Source: Kiritimatiellales bacterium (GTDB taxonomy: Bacteria > Verrucomicrobiota > Kiritimatiellia > Kiritimatiellales > Pontiellaceae). Taken from it: a stretch of DNA of 8,958 bases. Under the pieces are notes generated by a model. It was not told where the DNA came from. It did no database searches and was given only the letters and a program-made list of their open reading frames with translations. The stretch spans positions 1 through 8,958 of the forward strand of contig JAUXGY010000052.1 in NCBI GenBank assembly GCA_030621805.1, written 5' to 3'. This document shows, in pieces, positions 6,456 to 8,958 of the stretch (the stretch's first letter is position 1; the number at the start of each line of letters is the position of its first letter). Made by a program: the position numbers and the translations under genes.

Positions 6456-8441
6456 ATGAGCGAAAAACCATCCAAATACTATGTAACCACACCGATCTAC
6501 TATGTGAATGACAAGCCGCATATCGGCCACTCCTACACCACGATCCTCGCCGATGTGCTGGCCAACTACCACCGGCTACTTAATGTGCCGACCCACTTCC
6601 TCACCGGAACCGACGAGCATGGCCAGAAGGTACAGCAGGCCGCCGATGCCAACGGCATTACCCCGCAGGAGCAGTGCGACCAAACCGTCGTCCGCTTTCA
6701 AGAACTATGGAAGCGCCTCGAAATCAAGAATGACGACTTTATCCGCACCACCGAGCCGCGCCATAAAACGGTGGTTCAGGAAACTCTGCAAGAGCTCTTC
6801 GATAAGGACGAAATCTACAAGGCCGAATATGAAGGATGGTACTGCGTCGGTTGCGAACGCTTCTTCACCGAAAAGGATCTCGTCGAAGGCAACTGCCCCG
6901 AGTGCAGCCGCAAGGTCGACTCCATCGTCGAATCCAACTATTTTTTCCGCATGGGCAAATACCAGGCCTGGCTCATCGACTACATCGAAACCCACCCCGG
7001 TTTCATCCAGCCCGCCTTCCGCGCCAACGAAACCCTCGGATTCCTCAAAACCAAGACGTTGCAGGACCTCTGCATCTCCCGTCCCAAGGTTCGGCTCGCG
7101 TGGGGAATCGAGCTACCGTTCGATACCGACTTTGTCACCTATGTCTGGTTCGACGCGCTCATCAACTATATCTCCGCCGTCGGCTACAAATCCGACGAAG
7201 AACAGTTCAAGCAATGGTGGCCGTGCTCCTGCCATCTCATCGGCAAAGATATCCTCACCACGCACACCGTCTACTGGCCGACCATGCTCAAGGCCATGAA
7301 CGTTGAAATGCCGCAGTCCATCTTTGCCCACGGCTGGTGGCTGACCGGCCACACCAAAATGAGCAAATCGCTCGGCAACGTCGTCAACCCCATGGATATG
7401 ATCGATAGCTATGGCGTCGATGCCTTTCGCTACTTTCTTATCGCCGAAATGACGCTCGGTCAGGATGCCTCTTTCACCGAAGAATCCTTCGTCAAGCGCT
7501 ATAATTCCGACCTCGCCAACGACCTCGGCAACGTCGCCAACCGCGTACTCAACATGATCAGCCGTTACTGCGACGGTAAAATCCCTTCGGTTTCTTCGAA
7601 TGGGTTTGACTCATCTCTTGAAGACGCACTCTGGAAAGAGGCCGTTGCCGCAGCGGAAGAGATGGGTTCAATGATTGGCAACATGAAACTCGATGCCTCG
7701 GTTTCGATGGTTATGTCGATCGTCCGGAAGATTAATGTCTATTTGCAGGAACGCGCCCCGTGGAGTCTCGCCAAACAGGAAGGGGCCGAGGCGGAAGTGG
7801 CATATTGCCTGTATACCGCCGCTGAATGCCTGCGGGTCTGTGCCGCATTGCTCTACCCCGTGATGCCCGAAAAGATGCTCGCCTTGCGCACGGCGCTCGG
7901 CATGGCCGACGCCAAGCCGCACCTCGGTAAGCTCGCCGAATTCGGTGTGCTCATCCCCGGCTCCGCCATCTCCCAACCCGGCGCGCTCTTCCCCCGCATC
8001 GAGGTTAAAAGTGTAGAAGCGACGCCCTCGTCGCTCCCGCCGAAGAAAAGCAAACGTGACGAGGGCGGCGCGGCTACGAAAAAGAAAAGCGGTGAGGGCA
8101 CCGCTTCTACGAAAGACGGCCTCATCACGTTCGATCAGGTCATGAACGTAAAGCTCAGGACTGCCATCGTGCTCGAGGCCGAGAAGATCGAAGGTGCCGA
8201 CAAGCTACTCAAACTCCAGGTCGATCTTGGCGAAGAAAAGCGGCAACTTGTCGCCGGTATTGCGCTGCACTATGCCCCCGAGGAGCTTGTCGGAAAAACC
8301 ATCGTGGTGGTCGCCAACCTCAAACCCGCCAAGCTGCGCGGCGTGATCTCCGAAGGCATGCTGCTCGCCGCCTCCAAAGGCGACACCCTCAAGCTCGTTA
8401 CCGTCGAAGGCGACCTAGGTTCCGGTGCGGCAGTTAAATAA
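6456..8441 (+). CDS. metG: Methionyl-tRNA synthetase with C-terminal tRNA-binding domain
   Basis: MetRS charges tRNA-Met with methionine in the cytosol. The 661-residue product is full length. HIGH is at 22-25. The zinc knuckle has two CxxC pairs (Cys130/Cys133, Cys147/Cys150), and KMSKS is at 301-305. The anticodon-binding helical domain follows to about residue 515. Residues about 557-661 are the EMAP-II/Trbp111-like OB fold used for dimerisation and tRNA binding. Between them, about 520-552, is a Lys/Gly/Ser/Thr-rich linker encoded by three hairpin repeat units. The ATG at 6456 is preceded by GAGAG; an in-frame TTG at 6420 would add 12 residues unlike the family N-terminus, so I rejected it. 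Confidence 0.98.
   Translation: MSEKPSKYYVTTPIYYVNDKPHIGHSYTTILADVLANYHRLLNVPTHFLTGTDEHGQKVQQAADANGITPQEQCDQTVVRFQELWKRLEIKNDDFIRTTEPRHKTVVQETLQELFDKDEIYKAEYEGWYCVGCERFFTEKDLVEGNCPECSRKVDSIVESNYFFRMGKYQAWLIDYIETHPGFIQPAFRANETLGFLKTKTLQDLCISRPKVRLAWGIELPFDTDFVTYVWFDALINYISAVGYKSDEEQFKQWWPCSCHLIGKDILTTHTVYWPTMLKAMNVEMPQSIFAHGWWLTGHTKMSKSLGNVVNPMDMIDSYGVDAFRYFLIAEMTLGQDASFTEESFVKRYNSDLANDLGNVANRVLNMISRYCDGKIPSVSSNGFDSSLEDALWKEAVAAAEEMGSMIGNMKLDASVSMVMSIVRKINVYLQERAPWSLAKQEGAEAEVAYCLYTAAECLRVCAALLYPVMPEKMLALRTALGMADAKPHLGKLAEFGVLIPGSAISQPGALFPRIEVKSVEATPSSLPPKKSKRDEGGAATKKKSGEGTASTKDGLITFDQVMNVKLRTAIVLEAEKIEGADKLLKLQVDLGEEKRQLVAGIALHYAPEELVGKTIVVVANLKPAKLRGVISEGMLLAASKGDTLKLVTVEGDLGSGAAVK
8013..8035 (+). 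repeat. GTAG-hairpin repeat unit 1 inside metG, forward
   Basis: GTAG (8013-8016) and an A are followed by a perfect 7-bp hairpin: AGCGACG (8018-8024), loop CCCT, CGTCGCT (8029-8035). It lies wholly within the metG linker codons. It is inverted relative to the unit at 8088-8110, which it matches at 19 of 23 positions. GTAG followed by a hairpin is the REP signature. Confidence 0.7.
8055..8077 (-). repeat. GTAG-hairpin repeat unit 2 inside metG, reverse, degenerate
   Basis: On the plus strand it reads CGTGACG (8055-8061), loop AGGG, CGGCGCG (8066-8072), one base, CTAC (8074-8077). The 7-bp stem has one G-T wobble and one mismatch. Geometry (7-bp stem, 4-base loop, 1 base, tetranucleotide) is identical to units 1 and 3, and it matches the reverse complement of unit 1 at 18 of 23 positions. 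It is the most decayed of the three. Confidence 0.55.
8088..8110 (-). repeat. GTAG-hairpin repeat unit 3 inside metG, reverse
   Basis: AGCGGTG (8088-8094), loop AGGG, CACCGCT (8099-8105), one base, CTAC (8107-8110) form a perfect 7-bp hairpin ending in the reverse GTAG. The four differences from unit 1 fall in two stem pairs (A-T to G-C and C-G to T-A), so pairing is preserved. With unit 1 it makes an inverted pair spanning 98 bases. Confidence 0.7.
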
Positions 8442-8477
8442 TCCAGCGGTTAATATAGTGCGAGAAGGAGAACTATT

Positions 8478-8958
8478 ATGATGAGTAAAGAGATTCAACC
8501 GATGCGAAAAAAATGGGCCGGGACGTTGACGGACAGGGAGCGCTTTAACCGGCAGATGCATTATGAGCCGGTGGACCGTTGCTTCAATATGGAGTTTGGT
8601 TTTTGGGAGGAGAATTTTGAACAGTGGAATCTCTTCGTCGATAACAAGATCACCAACAATGCCGAAGCGGATGTCTTCTTTAATTTCGACAAAATAAAGT
8701 TGTACGAATATCCTTGGATGAATCCTGCTTTTGAGCAGCGAGTGGTTGAGGAAACCGGAGACAAGCAGATCATCATCAATCAGGATGGATTGCTCGCTGA
8801 AGTGCCGAAGGATGGCCACAACACCATCCCACATTTTCTCAAGGCCTCGATCACGACACCGGAGGACTGGAAGAAGTGCAAGGAAGAGCGGTTCAGGCGC
8901 GATGATCCCCAGCGGAAACCGGATGTCGCGGCGCTGAAAAAGCTGTATCCAACCGATC
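8478..8958 (+). CDS. Uroporphyrinogen decarboxylase-like (URO-D/MtaA superfamily) protein, N-terminal part
   Basis: The frame is open from the ATG to the right edge (160 complete codons), so the gene is cut by the window. After a basic leader, TDRERFNRQMHYEPVDRCFN (residues 18-37) is the N-terminal signature of the URO-D-like family, whose members include haem-pathway HemE and cobalamin/methyl-transferring MtaA/CmuA-type proteins. EFGFWEENFEQW next fits the divergent paralogues common in PVC and Lentisphaera-like genomes rather than HemE, whose Arg-rich N-terminal motif is missing. The active-site half is outside the window, so reaction and metal binding cannot be judged. AAGGAG at 8465-8470 lies seven bases before the ATG and favours it over the second ATG at 8481. 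It starts 36 bases after metG but has its own strong ribosome site; co-transcription is possible. Confidence 0.85.
   Translation, partial: MMSKEIQPMRKKWAGTLTDRERFNRQMHYEPVDRCFNMEFGFWEENFEQWNLFVDNKITNNAEADVFFNFDKIKLYEYPWMNPAFEQRVVEETGDKQIIINQDGLLAEVPKDGHNTIPHFLKASITTPEDWKKCKEERFRRDDPQRKPDVAALKKLYPTD

Noticed and set aside
6705..7352. Open minus-strand frames opposite metG
   Set aside because: They mirror the codon bias of a certain metG reading frame and have no ribosome site or recognised motif.
8013..8110. CRISPR-like array in metG
   Set aside because: The units are inverted, unevenly spaced, imperfect and lie inside a certain coding sequence.

Overview
This window looks like chromosomal DNA from a free-living, moderately GC-rich bacterium. 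It carries housekeeping genes (metG, lipA, hisA), a polyprenyl-phosphate transporter and several small accessory genes. The taxonomic call is inference: a UroD-like paralogue that opens with the ERF..PVDR signature, a HIS6-type HisA and the gene style would suit the PVC superphylum (Kiritimatiellota/Verrucomicrobiota/Lentisphaerota), but nothing in the window proves it. No tRNA, rRNA, CRISPR array, insertion sequence or phage gene was seen.

Layout: 1-149 is the tail of a PIN-domain (VapC-like) toxin. 150-243 is a short intergenic stretch with two inverted GTAG-hairpin (REP-like) elements. 244-585 (-) is a small cupin, divergent from a small membrane protein at 641-1042 (+). That gene runs tail-to-tail into a NifU-type Fe-S scaffold at 1008-1256 (-). 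The NifU gene is divergent from a DUF368/PopT polyprenyl-phosphate transporter at 1351-2286 (+), whose end overlaps lipoyl synthase lipA at 2276-3184 (-). After a 229-base intergenic region comes a probable two-gene unit: a 575-aa unfamiliar protein with a possible transglutaminase/papain-like Cys-His core (3414-5141) and, 15 bases later, a membrane-anchored single-domain rhodanese (5157-5525). hisA of the eukaryotic HIS6 type (5597-6349, -) is divergent from metG (6456-8441, +). Beyond metG, the first 160 codons of a uroporphyrinogen-decarboxylase-like gene run off the right edge.

Functionally the window is a mosaic of single genes and divergent pairs rather than a pathway cluster. NifU and LipA both belong to Fe-S and lipoate metabolism (LipA consumes an auxiliary Fe-S cluster each turnover, and NifU-type carriers can resupply it), but they are separated by the transporter and only loosely linked.

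The most unusual feature is inside metG. The linker between the catalytic core and the C-terminal tRNA-binding domain is encoded by three GTAG-hairpin repeat units (one forward, two reverse), with compensatory base changes in their stems. This looks like a REPIN-type element kept in frame in an essential gene. The second is the unfamiliar 575-aa protein with its rhodanese partner. The third is the eukaryotic-type HisA.
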